The position numbers were made by a program, and so were the translations under genes. From Mesotoga sp. UBA6090 (GTDB lineage Bacteria > Thermotogota > Thermotogae > Petrotogales > Kosmotogaceae), in assembly GCF_002435945.1 (NCBI RefSeq), contig NZ_DIXC01000051.1:1-10825 (forward strand): a DNA stretch of 10,825 nt, read 5' to 3'. Positions 1 to 6,176 of the stretch are shown here, piece by piece. Numbering within the stretch: the first letter of the stretch is position 1; each line of letters opens with the position of its first letter. Under the pieces are notes generated by a model. That model saw nothing but the letters and a program-made list of their open reading frames with translations. It had not been told where the DNA came from and searched no databases.

Positions 1-149
1 TAAACAAAGCCTTAGTCCAGTGGGTAAGAAACAAGTACAAGAAAAGGAGAGGCCTCACAAAAGCGGGTAAATGGCTCCAAGCTCTTGCTCGCAGGGAGCC
101 TCATCTATTTTTACACTGGACAATGGGGATATTCTATATGGCTGGATAA
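1..149 (+). CDS. group II intron reverse transcriptase/maturase, C-terminal end
   Basis: This is the last 48 codons, read from base 3, of a group II intron-encoded protein that reverse-transcribes the intron and helps it splice. The visible tail carries a basic stretch (LVQWVRNKYKKRRG), then a tryptophan-containing helix (GKWLQALARREP) and the closing LFLHWTMGIF. Group II reverse transcriptases often end with the pattern LVRWaxRKYKR...W...P.LFxHW after the maturase domain. The stop is the TAA at 147-149, just before RNA domain V. The start and the catalytic YADD region lie outside the window. Identification rests on this tail plus the adjacent domain V. Confidence 0.85.
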   Translation, partial: NKALVQWVRNKYKKRRGLTKAGKWLQALARREPHLFLHWTMGIFYMAG

Positions 150-152
150 TGG

Positions 153-225
153 GAGCCGGATGAATCGAGAGGTTCAAGTCCGGTTCTGAGAGAGCCTGGG
201 GGTGAAATCCCCCTGGGCTACTCAC
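153..225 (+). ncRNA. group II intron domains V and VI
   Basis: Domain V is a textbook 34-base hairpin at 153-186. The lower stem GAGCCGGA pairs with TCCGGTTC and contains the catalytic AGC triad at 154-156. The upper stem GAATC/GGTTC is capped by a GAGA (GNRA) tetraloop at 168-171, and the AAG bulge lies on the 3' side. Domain VI follows at about 190-217 as AGCC-TGGGGG...CCCCC-GGGCT around a TGAAAT loop. The sequence then runs CTACTCAC to the presumed 3' splice site. This RNA forms the active centre of the ribozyme. Confidence 0.9.
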
Positions 226-600
226 CGAACGAGGATCTGTTCTTCGTTCTTGGCCAAGATCAAAACCAAGAGCGAGATCCTGGCCAAAGCATGCCAGATG
301 ACATTAAGGACTGTCATCCCGTGATGGTTCTGCACGGGATCTCGTATCTAAGACCCGCTTTACGCTTAAGAACGAAGACCCGCTGATCGCTGCAAAGAGC
401 CGAGAAAGAGCATTTACGAGAGGTCGCTGCGCTCACGAGAAGACGAGAGCACCGTCTCGCGCTCCTTAACCAAGAACCTGGACGCGTAGCGTCGGAACGA
501 AGAATTGCTCTTTCAAAGAACAGTTCCTAAGGCTCTTGCCAGACCTTAGACCCCACACCCCAGACCCGGCTCATTTTACGACGACGACGTTATCATTGTG
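226..600. repeat. repeat mosaic between intron and first TA operon (copy B)
   Basis: No gene is seen here. The stretch holds three things: a module at 276-320 starting GATCCTGGCCAAA, with a relative at 8072-8113; a hairpin ATCCCGT (316-322)/ACGGGAT (334-340), with relatives near 8016 and 8133; and a composite at 463-574 closely matching 2589-2709. The composite contains CCTTAACCAAGAAC, the hairpin GACGC-gta-GCGTC (481-493), GGAACGAAGAATTGCTCTTTC and a GACCTTAGACCCC segment ending in CCCGGCTCAT. Short reading frames here have no recognisable protein features. Confidence 0.75.
316..340. repeat. ATCCCGT hairpin repeat, copy 1
   Basis: A perfect 7-base inverted repeat, ATCCCGT (316-322) and ACGGGAT (334-340), with an 11-base spacer and flanks GTC...CTCG. 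The same stem recurs at 8016-8040 and 8133-8211. No T run follows, so it is more likely a dispersed palindromic repeat than a terminator. Confidence 0.7.
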
Positions 601-659
601 CTTGACATGGATCACCTAAAAATATAAAATATTTATACTATATGCCACTAGATGTCAAG
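601..659. promoter_or_regulatory. inverted repeat over the first AbiEi promoter, candidate operator
   Basis: CTTGACAT at 601-608, which includes the -35 box, is mirrored exactly by ATGTCAAG at 652-659, just upstream of the ribosome site. The two arms bracket the -10 box and the expected transcription start. AbiEi antitoxins studied elsewhere repress their own promoter by binding inverted repeats, so this is a natural operator candidate. Binding is inferred. Confidence 0.5.
602..630 (+). promoter_or_regulatory. sigma70-type promoter of the first AbiE operon
   Basis: A perfect -35 box TTGACA at 602-607 is followed by exactly 17 bases and a -10 box TAAAAT at 625-630. It lies in an AT-rich stretch 48 bases before the GTG start of the AbiEi gene. 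Transcription would start near 637. Confidence 0.8.
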
Positions 660-677
660 TAACGGAGAGGAGATCAA

Positions 678-1481
678 GTGAGATTAGAACTTTTTTTTGA
701 AGAATCACCGGTCTTCACGACTCATGAACTGAAAGAATTTCTGAAGAAGAATGAAGCGAAGAGTCTTGAGAACTACAGCGTTCTTCTGAATTATCACGTT
801 AAGAGAGGCCGGGTCCTCAAAATCTGTCGTGGTCTCTACGCAGTGGTACCCCTAAACCAGAAGGCAGAACAATTCGCCCCGGATTCATTTCTCATTGCAG
901 CAAAGAGAACAGAGGATGCGATTCTTGCCTATCATACGGCTCAGGAATTCAATGGGAATACCTACTCGCTTTTCAGTACCAGAACATTCTTAACTATGAA
1001 GAGTGTGCATCCTTTAGTGTTCAGGGAAATCGAATACATACCGACTCACCCTTCTCAGAAGCTGCTTCGCTCAGACAGCTACTTCCTACTCACGGAACAA
1101 GTGGATATAAACGGTATAAACGTTCTTATAACCAGTAGAGAAAGAACCTTTGTAGATATGCTCGATAGACCCAATCTATGTGGCGGAATTGAAGAGGTCT
1201 GGCGTTCCCTCAAAACGACCGAGTATCTAAACATCGAAAACCTGCTGAAGTATCTGAGAGCGCTTGACAACTCTACCACGAGCGCCAAAGTAGGCTTCTT
1301 CTTACAAAGACATCCGAAAATCACAAACAATGACCAGACTCTATTGAGAGAACTGAAAAAAATGATCCCCGTTTCGCTGCATTACTTTGATCGATCACGA
1401 GTTGACAGAGCTAGGTTGGTAAAGGAATGGAATCTCGTAATTCCTGAATACATATTGAATGAAAGCTGGGAAGAACAATGA
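678..1481 (+). CDS. AbiEi-like antitoxin / transcriptional regulator (module 1)
   Basis: This 267-residue protein is the antitoxin half of an AbiE-type (type IV) toxin-antitoxin pair. Such antitoxins repress the operon and counteract the toxin without needing a stable complex with it. The N-terminal 55 residues look like a winged helix (FTTHELKEFL, then YHVKRGRVLKICRGLYAVVP), with the wing ending in the G-L-Y motif. The C-terminal AbiEi signature is SRERTFVDMLDRPNLCGGIEE (residues 153-172, in part). The start is GTG, with GGAGAGGAG at 664-672 five bases upstream. The stop overlaps the toxin start by four bases (ATGA at 1478). A strong promoter with an inverted repeat precedes it, fitting autorepression. 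Confidence 0.88.
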   Translation: MRLELFFEESPVFTTHELKEFLKKNEAKSLENYSVLLNYHVKRGRVLKICRGLYAVVPLNQKAEQFAPDSFLIAAKRTEDAILAYHTAQEFNGNTYSLFSTRTFLTMKSVHPLVFREIEYIPTHPSQKLLRSDSYFLLTEQVDINGINVLITSRERTFVDMLDRPNLCGGIEEVWRSLKTTEYLNIENLLKYLRALDNSTTSAKVGFFLQRHPKITNNDQTLLRELKKMIPVSLHYFDRSRVDRARLVKEWNLVIPEYILNESWEEQ

Positions 1482-2443
1482 GAATATCCAGGGAGACTCT
1501 GTCCAGATTATCCGGTCAGACGGGTTATCGGCAGGAGATTATTGAGAAAGTCTCTCTACTGCTTTCATGGCTTGATCGCGCATCAAATATCGATCGACTT
1601 GCAGGAAGTTTCGCCCTAAAGGGGGGAACGGCAATAAATCTGTTCTTCCTGGAAATTCCAAGATTGTCGGTAGATATAGATATCAACTATATTGGATCAC
1701 CCACTCGAGAAGAACTCGACCGTGACAGAAACGGTTTTGAGAACATCATAGAATCAGTATGCCTTGAAGAGAGCCTGTCCATAAGAAACAAAAGGGATTC
1801 ACAAGCGGCCACCTCTTATTCATTGAGGTACGTAAGCTCCCTATCTTCTGGAGGAAACCTGTCTGTTGACATAAACTACATGATGAGGGTTCCACTGTTT
1901 GAAATAGAAACAATGGATTCAAGGCAGCTAGGTAGTCAAATAGCTCGCAGAGTTCCATTAGTAAACAAGCTGGAAGTTTTCGCCTCGAAAATCGCGGCCT
2001 GCTTTTCGCGAGAAACAAGCAGAGACCTTTATGATGTATATTTGCTTGATAAGCAAATATACACCCTTGATCTTGAAAAACTCCGGCTTGCCTTTACGGT
2101 TTTTGGGGGGATGAATCGAAAAAACTGGCTCGAAATAGACGTAAAATCACTTCGAGTAAACAAGAATGACCTGAAAAAACGATTGCTGCCACTTCTAAGA
2201 GGCACACTTGACAAAGAAAAACTCGACACTCTTGCCAGTGACATCGAAAGATCTTGCCAGAGAGTAGTCTCTTACTTGCTGCCTCTGAAGGACAATGAAA
2301 GAGAATTCTTAAGAATCCTAAACGAAAAAGGCGAAATCAGACCAGAAATCATTACCGATGACAAAGAACTGGCAGATAGAATCAAGAAGCTGCCTATGCT
2401 CAAATGGAAAGCACTTAATGTCAGACAAACCTATCAAAGATGA
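1478..2443 (+). CDS. AbiEii/AbiGii-family nucleotidyltransferase toxin (module 1)
   Basis: This 321-residue protein is a DNA polymerase beta-like nucleotidyltransferase of the AbiEii toxin family. Family members are thought to transfer nucleotides to RNA targets (some related toxins modify tRNA) and arrest growth. The active-site motif is KGGTAINLFF (residues 48-57) followed by the metal-binding pair D66-I-D68 in LSVDIDIN; D131 (SVDINY) is a candidate third carboxylate. A later family motif is NKLEVFASKIAA with SRDLYDVYLL (163-190). The C-terminal tail (EKGEIRPEIITDD... LKWKALNVRQ) is typical of the long AbiEii subfamily, so the gene looks full length. It overlaps the antitoxin gene by ATGA, and no catalytic residue looks damaged. 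The natural target is unknown. Confidence 0.9.
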   Translation: MRISRETLSRLSGQTGYRQEIIEKVSLLLSWLDRASNIDRLAGSFALKGGTAINLFFLEIPRLSVDIDINYIGSPTREELDRDRNGFENIIESVCLEESLSIRNKRDSQAATSYSLRYVSSLSSGGNLSVDINYMMRVPLFEIETMDSRQLGSQIARRVPLVNKLEVFASKIAACFSRETSRDLYDVYLLDKQIYTLDLEKLRLAFTVFGGMNRKNWLEIDVKSLRVNKNDLKKRLLPLLRGTLDKEKLDTLASDIERSCQRVVSYLLPLKDNEREFLRILNEKGEIRPEIITDDKELADRIKKLPMLKWKALNVRQTYQR

Positions 2444-2553
2444 TCAGAGATGTCTCACCAACTGGAATGCCCTTGTACTGTCATTCCGTAGTGCTCTATG
2501 TTCATAAAACAAGGGAGAAAGAGCATCGAGAGTTCGCGTCCTCTCGAGAAAGC

Positions 2554-2575
2554 GAGAGCGACCGTCTTCGCTCTC
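2554..2575. repeat. GAGAGCGA/TCGCTCTC hairpin
   Basis: Perfect 8-base arms, GAGAGCGA and TCGCTCTC, around a 6-base loop. A related, slightly bulged hairpin, TTCGCTTCGCT (7747-7757) with AGCGAGAGCGAA (7765-7776), precedes the other repeat mosaic. No T run follows, so it is not an obvious terminator. Confidence 0.6.
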
Positions 2576-2798
2576 TCCTCTTCTCACACTCCTTAACCAA
2601 GAACGAAGAACCTGGACGCTCAGCGTCGGAACGAAGAATTGCTCTTTCCAAGAACAGTTCCTAAGGCTCTTGCCAGACCCTAGACCCTACAACCCCAGAC
2701 CCGGCTCATACGCTTTCTTCTCGGAGGACGGAGAACCGTTGACGGCAGACCCGTTCTAATTGAATGAAGAACTGTATTACTGAAATGTAAATAATGGA

Positions 2799-2828
2799 GT
2801 CACGAAAAAGCTGGTCACGAAAAAGCTG
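2799..2828. repeat. 15-base tandem duplication
   Basis: GTCACGAAAAAGCTG occurs twice in exact tandem (2799-2813 and 2814-2828), starting inside the 3' end of the AATGTAAATAATGGAGTC tag. A third, degenerate unit (TTCCGAAAAGG) follows at about 2834. Confidence 0.8.
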
Positions 2829-2870
2829 ATAAGGTTCCGAAAAGGACGGGGTCTATCCACAAGCACATAT

Positions 2871-3515
2871 CTAGTCATATTCGGGTCTAAATAAGCTCTT
2901 CGCCAAATCGAATAGCTCTTTGCTTTTCGCTTCCAAACGTTCTTTCACTTCTTTCCAGCTTAAAACTGCTTCTAATGGATCCGGGGAGTCCTCCACGTCA
3001 TCGAAAAAGGTTACAGCCCGTATTATGTGGTAAAGATCGACTTCTTTACCATACTTCTTGACAAAAGCTCGAAGAACTCTTTCCGGAGACTCTCTCTTCA
3101 GAATTCCAGCGAAATCGAAGTAATCTTTCTTCTCTGCTCTTGCAGCGATAGCGCTCAGCTTCATAGCGGCGATATCGATTACCGAAGCCACATCAAGCGA
3201 TCTATACTTATTGAAAGGCTCAACTAACTCGTAATGATATTCAAAAAAGCTCGCACGAACACCCTCGATCTCAGCTTCAAGTGTACCTGTCTGTATCCTT
3301 ACACTCTCTATAGAAACGCCCAACTGCTTCAAATACTCCAGCAGCGCTTCTGGCCTATAAGACTCAGCTGTGAAGAAATCCAGATCGAAACTCACTCGAT
3401 GTCCATAGTACATCGCCAGAGCTGTGCCCCCTGCAAGATAAAAATCGGGGAGTTTACTTTCAAGAATATTCAGAAGATTCAGAGTCTGTGATGAAAGTCT
3501 GTCGGTGCTAAGCAT
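2871..3515 (-). CDS. AbiEii-like nucleotidyltransferase toxin (module 2, DUF6922-linked)
   Basis: This 214-residue protein belongs to the short AbiEii-like nucleotidyltransferase group. The active-site motif is LAGGTALAMYYGHRVSFDLDFF (about residues 28-48), with D44 and D46 as the metal-binding pair. ASFFEYHY (88-95) fits the strand usually seen as SFFxYPY in this subgroup. MKLSAIAARAEKKDYFD (118-134) carries the downstream lysine and aspartates. It is shorter than the 300-residue AbiEii of the neighbouring modules but not obviously truncated, since the C-terminal W-x-x-V region (LSWKEVKERLE) is present. The ATG at 3515 is chosen because the N-terminus reads as a normal helix; this makes a 37-base overlap with the upstream partner gene, so the two are probably co-expressed. 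The toxin role is inferred from the family. Confidence 0.85.
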   Translation of the reverse strand: MLSTDRLSSQTLNLLNILESKLPDFYLAGGTALAMYYGHRVSFDLDFFTAESYRPEALLEYLKQLGVSIESVRIQTGTLEAEIEGVRASFFEYHYELVEPFNKYRSLDVASVIDIAAMKLSAIAARAEKKDYFDFAGILKRESPERVLRAFVKKYGKEVDLYHIIRAVTFFDDVEDSPDPLEAVLSWKEVKERLEAKSKELFDLAKSLFRPEYD

Positions 3516-3763
3516 CTGGCTATCTCCGATTTAGGAATATCCAAAATAAGGCTCCAGAAATTGGCGGTTGGTCTGCCAATTATTCTGCTTCTTCTAACAA
3601 CCTGCGCAATCTCTTGCGAATCATATTCAGAAATAAGATTGAGAACATCCTCCATCGTCCCGTATTCCAGAACCCTAGAGATAATGAAGAACTTGTCCTC
3701 TTCTCTGTCCAGTTTCTTGATATCCACATCCCAAAAACACGTAGTCCTCAACTTCAAAGCCAT
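3479..3763 (-). CDS. DUF6922-like small protein, likely partner/antitoxin of module 2
   Basis: This protein of about 94 residues lies directly upstream of, and overlaps, a nucleotidyltransferase toxin gene. Recognisable family motifs are CFWDVDIKKLD near the N-terminus, FIISRVLEYG in the middle, and VVRRSRIIGRPTANFWSLIL towards the end. I recall this domain (DUF6922) next to AbiEii-like genes, where it is presumed to act as antitoxin or regulator. A longer reading starts at 3775, but the ATG at 3763 is preferred because GGTGA (plus-strand 3769-3773) sits five bases before it, whereas 3775 has no ribosome site. No DNA-binding fold is obvious by eye, although the VxxSRxIGxxTANFW part may form a helix-turn-helix. 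Function is inferred from position. Confidence 0.75.
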   Translation of the reverse strand: MALKLRTTCFWDVDIKKLDREEDKFFIISRVLEYGTMEDVLNLISEYDSQEIAQVVRRSRIIGRPTANFWSLILDIPKSEIARCLAPTDFHHRL

Positions 3764-4470
3764 ACAGTTCACCATATCAATTTTATCATCTGAAGCCTGA
3801 CAAAGCTCACTTCTAACTTGAATTACCGTTTACCGTGCAAAAGTATTGACCCGTTTAGCGATTAGATCAAAATCGCCTCGCGTTTTCATGTGAACTTATT
3901 TCATCATCTCGATCGTAGGAACCGCTGTACGCCTTGAAAATCCGCTTGCAAGAAGACGCTGACCGCTGTGAAAAACCGTCCTTCGTTGTCCGTCCCAGAT
4001 CACGGACCCGTCCTTCGCCAAGACCAAAGCCCAGATCCTGGCCAGGAGCTTTGTCAGAATCACATAAAAGGCTGAAAGACGATGACTTTGAGAGCGGGAT
4101 GACACTTATCATTGCTCTTTCAGATAGAGGTCTGGCTTCTTCTTACAACTTGCATCATGGAACTTGCAACCGGATCTTTGGACGGTGAACTGCCAACGGG
4201 CAACCTTGTCTAATTTGACTGGCCTGCATCAGCAGACTGGCTCCTTTTTGCCTTCTGCTTTGCGCGTGTGAGAGAACTTCCTCTTCGGGCGAACAGCCGT
4301 TCGCCCCTACAAGAAGAATATGATCCTGAATGGGATGACAGATCAAGAAGATCGGTAGGCAACTCTTCGCTTTGTTCCTGGCGCGTAAGTGCCAGCATCA
4401 CTTCTTGAAAGGTTCTTCGCCAGCCTTGCGTCTAATGTTTTATTCTTCCTCGCGCAGCGAGCCTCACTTC
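3764..4470. other. gene-free spacer with palindromes
   Basis: No credible gene is seen. The stretch holds a tandem TTACCGT pair (3823-3836) in the region upstream of the minus-strand operon and a hairpin GTCCGT (3988-3993)/ACGGAC (4002-4007). It also has a GATCCTGGCCA module fragment at 4034-4044 shared with 276 and 8072, and a perfect 8-base hairpin at 4287-4306. Several short overlapping reading frames run through on both strands with arginine- and serine-rich, low-information translations. They are taken as spurious. Confidence 0.65.
4287..4306. repeat. GGGCGAAC/GTTCGCCC palindromic repeat
   Basis: Perfect 8-base arms, GGGCGAAC (4287-4294) and GTTCGCCC (4299-4306), with loop AGCC, followed by CCTAC. 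This is the form of a widespread bacterial dispersed palindrome that I recall as GTAGGGGCGAACGGC...GTTCGCCCC. A free-standing copy in non-coding DNA is typical. Confidence 0.65.
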
Positions 4471-4471
4471 T

Positions 4472-4607
4472 GCTCTTGCCAGACCCTAGACCCCACAACC
4501 CTAGGCCCGGCTCATACGTTCTTCTCGGAGGACGGAGAACCGTTGACGGCAGACCCGTTCTAATTGAATGAAGAACTGTATTACTGAAATGTAAATAATG
4601 GAGTCAC
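4472..4607. repeat. repeat block, copy C, near-duplicate of 2666-2803
   Basis: Aligned by eye, this 136-base block matches 2666-2803 with about three substitutions and one 2-base indel. It starts at GCTCTTGCCAGACCC and runs through CTCGGAGGACGGAGAACCG and GACGGCAGACCCG to the tag AATGTAAATAATGGAGTC (4588-4605) and CAC. The two copies stand on either side of the minus-strand module 2 and have the same orientation, so recombination between them would delete that module. Confidence 0.85.
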
Positions 4608-4869
4608 CAAAGGTCTGTAATGCCCTTGCTCTTCCAAGCGATCAGCGGATCTTTGCTCTTAAGCGTACAGCGGCACTTTCGAAGGACGGGTTCATGTTCC
4701 TGGACGAAGGACCAAGGACGGTTCCTTCCGCTCCGCAACGAAGAACTGTATTACTGGAATGTAAAAAATGGAGTCCCGAACAATAGAAAAATAGTCCCGA
4801 AAAATACGTGTCCTTGTTCTCTTCAAATTGAAAGACATGGACAATCTGCTAAACTATGAATAGAGCAAT
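4608..4869. repeat. degenerate repeat stretch with tag copy G
   Basis: No gene is seen. It contains CCGCAACGAAGAACTG, the tag variant AATGTAAAAAATGGAGTC (4758-4775), and two CCCGAA(A/C)AA units near 4776 and 4796 resembling those after the tags at 9879 and 2784. Overlapping frames of 60-80 codons cross these repeats and are not credible. Confidence 0.6.
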
Positions 4870-4908
4870 TTCTTACTTAGATACGTAAAACATAACATAT
4901 CGGGTAAG
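4870..4908 (+). promoter_or_regulatory. promoter region of the module 3 AbiEi gene with imperfect inverted repeat
   Basis: A weak box pair TTCTTA (4870-4875) and TAACAT (4893-4898) is spaced 17 bases apart. Over it lies an imperfect inverted repeat: CTTAC-TTA-GATA (4872-4883) against TATC-GG-GTAAG (4898-4908). The layout, one arm at the -35 box and one between the -10 box and the ribosome site, mirrors that at module 1. It is proposed as operator and promoter with modest confidence. Confidence 0.35.
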
Positions 4909-4922
4909 GGAGGTGTATTGGA

Positions 4923-5681
4923 ATGAGAATAGACATTCTAGACAAATTAGCCAAAAAGGGTGACGTGTTTACTATAAACGATATAGCTAATGAGTTCAAT
5001 ATTCAAAGAAATGTCCTTTGGGTAATGCTTTCTAGGCTGGAAAAGGGAGGGTGGATAAAAAGAATCGAGAGAGGAAAGTATCTGATAGTACCTTTGGGAA
5101 GAGAAAAGGACAAATACACTGTAAATGAATTCCTTATTGGTTCATTGCTCGTAGACCCATATGCGATAGCGTATTGGTCTGCTTTGAACCATTATGGATT
5201 AACTGAACAACTACCAAATACCGTATTCATTGAAACAACTTCGAGAAAGGACATACGGGAAAAGAGAATCATTGGTATCAGGTACAAGATAGTAAGAATA
5301 AAAGAACACAAATTTTTCGGTATAGGAAAGACCTGGATAGATTCCGATCAAATAAACATAACAGATAAAGAAAAAACAATAGTAGACTGTCTGGACAAAC
5401 CGCAATACTGCGGTGGCATTGTAGAAGTGGCAAAAGCCATAAAAAGTGGAGAATATGATAAGTATAGACTAGCTGAATACACAAAGGAAATCAATAATAC
5501 AGGTGTCATTAGGAGACTGGGTTATTTGTGTGATTATCTAGATTTAGATATAAACCTTCCCGCTATCAATACAAGAAGCTATGTATATCTTGATCCAACA
5601 ATGACACATGAAGGGCCAAAGGATTCAAAATGGATGCTCATAGTAAATCTGGATGAAAAAATACTGGGAGATTTGGAATGA
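4923..5681 (+). CDS. AbiEi-like antitoxin / transcriptional regulator (module 3)
   Basis: This intact 252-residue AbiEi-type antitoxin has an N-terminal winged helix (residues about 4-58: FTINDIANEFNIQRNVLWVMLSRL, then GWIKRIERGKYLIVPLG). Its C-terminal half carries the AbiEi signature ITDKEKTIVDCLDKPQYCGG (146-165). The ATG is preceded by a strong GGGAGGTG at 4908-4915, seven bases away. It overlaps the next reading frame by ATGA at 5678. The gene is visibly AT-richer than module 4 (20 G+C in 60 bases at 5281-5340, against 28 in 60 at 7201-7260), which suggests a separate origin. Because its toxin partner is broken, it may now act as an orphan repressor or a shield against related toxins; that role is inferred. 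Confidence 0.88.
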   Translation: MRIDILDKLAKKGDVFTINDIANEFNIQRNVLWVMLSRLEKGGWIKRIERGKYLIVPLGREKDKYTVNEFLIGSLLVDPYAIAYWSALNHYGLTEQLPNTVFIETTSRKDIREKRIIGIRYKIVRIKEHKFFGIGKTWIDSDQINITDKEKTIVDCLDKPQYCGGIVEVAKAIKSGEYDKYRLAEYTKEINNTGVIRRLGYLCDYLDLDINLPAINTRSYVYLDPTMTHEGPKDSKWMLIVNLDEKILGDLE

Positions 5682-5965
5682 TTAGGCCACAAGAAATAAA
5701 AGAAAAATCTGCTCAAATGGGAGTACCAATTTCGGCCATAGAAAGAGATTATGTACAGAATTGGATATTAAAGCATTTAAGAGAAATAGACATGGTTCTG
5801 AAGGGTGACACAGGCATTAGAAAAGCCTACTTTGAGAATTACAGATTCTCAGATGATCTCGATTTTACTTTGCTTAATGAAGTAGAGACTGATGAACTCA
5901 ACGCCCAGATTACTACTGCCGCAGAAAGAACACAAGAGGAAAGTGGAATAAGCATCATTAATTGA
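5678..5965 (+). pseudogene. truncated AbiEii-family nucleotidyltransferase toxin (module 3)
   Basis: Only the first 95 residues of an AbiEii-type toxin remain, against roughly 250-320 normally. The surviving part is clearly the family N-terminus: AIERDYVQNWILKHL, then DMVLKGDTGIRKAYF and YRFSDDLDFTLL with D60 and D62. The motif usually reads LKGGTALRKxYF, so the second glycine of the active-site GG is Asp (D44) and the following Ala is Gly. Homology stops at about residue 93 (QEESGIS) and the frame ends two codons later. No continuation was found in the other frames of the following 180 bases, which points to a deletion or replacement rather than a simple frameshift. A catalytically active toxin is very unlikely. 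It overlaps the AbiEi stop by ATGA. Confidence 0.85.
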
Positions 5966-6135
5966 GGCTCAGATCAGCTCATCCATCCTTAGCCGCCACT
6001 AAGGATGTAGTCGAGAACTTGAATGTCACTTGAGTAGTAGACATTTCCTTATTAACATGATAAGGTCCCTATGTATCTTATTTATCCGCGCTCTTACCAA
6101 GGACGGCTCTTCGCTCTCCAACTAAATCACTGCAA
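5966..6135. other. non-coding junction after the truncated toxin, with two hairpins
   Basis: This is the sequence that replaced the rest of the module 3 toxin gene. It has a perfect 9-base hairpin CATCCTTAG (5984-5992)/CTAAGGATG (5999-6007) with loop CCGCCA, and a 6-base hairpin CCTTAT (6047-6052)/ATAAGG (6060-6065). Neither is followed by a T run. A short stretch near 6090 (CGCTCTTACCAAGGACGGCTC) resembles the mosaic spacers elsewhere. No gene is seen. Confidence 0.6.
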
Positions 6136-6157
6136 TTCATGATACAATTTTCATGAA
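6136..6157 (+). promoter_or_regulatory. palindromic operator/extended -10 promoter of the module 4 AbiEi gene
   Basis: A perfect inverted repeat, TTCATGA (6136-6142) and TCATGAA (6151-6157), encloses the -10-like TACAAT (6143-6148). The preceding TG (6140-6141) plus one base gives an extended -10 (TGaTACAAT), which can compensate for the poor -35 region. A repressor on this palindrome would cover the -10 box. The ATG at 6153 falls inside it, which argues against that ATG as the start codon. Confidence 0.5.
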
Positions 6158-6176
6158 CATCTGCAGATACAGAATC

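Larger units (their letters stand above)
1..225 (+). mobile_element. group II intron, 3' end only
   Basis: The left edge cuts through a group II intron. What remains is the tail of the intron-encoded reverse transcriptase followed 3 bases later by RNA domains V and VI. The 3' boundary is placed at the AC of CTACTCAC because these introns usually end in AY after domain VI; it could be off by a few bases. The very short gap between the ORF stop and domain V fits compact bacterial classes. The downstream exon starts with CGAACGAGG and merges directly into repeat mosaic, so no interrupted host gene is visible. Whether the copy is intact cannot be judged from this window. Confidence 0.88.
2444..2870. 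repeat. repeat mosaic between two convergent TA operons (copy A, most complete)
   Basis: No gene is seen. The parts in order are: a strong hairpin GAGAGCGA (2554-2561)/TCGCTCTC (2568-2575); a composite at 2589-2709 related to 463-574, with hairpin GACGCT-c-AGCGTC at 2615-2627; and a block at 2666-2803 that matches 4472-4607 with about three substitutions and a 2-base indel. The block ends in the tag AATGTAAATAATGGAGTC (2784-2801). It is followed by two exact 15-base tandem units, GTCACGAAAAAGCTG, at 2799-2813 and 2814-2828. Reading frames here cross the repeat modules and are not credible genes. Confidence 0.8.

Noticed and set aside
2440..2664. 74-codon frame overlapping the end of the module 1 toxin
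   Set aside because: Most of it reads through repeat modules shared with other spacers, the translation is low-complexity, and there is no ribosome site. The ATGA-like overlap looks accidental.
3867..4401. Several overlapping 60-84 codon frames on both strands
   Set aside because: They overlap one another, are rich in Arg and Ser, cross palindromic repeats and show no recognisable motif or ribosome site.
4372..4859. 60-79 codon plus-strand frames in repeat copies C and G
   Set aside because: They are translations of the repeat block itself. The same DNA at 2666-2803 is not kept in an equivalent reading frame because of the 2-base indel.
5999..6065. Rho-independent terminator for module 3
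   Set aside because: The hairpins are good but no T run follows either of them on the plus strand.
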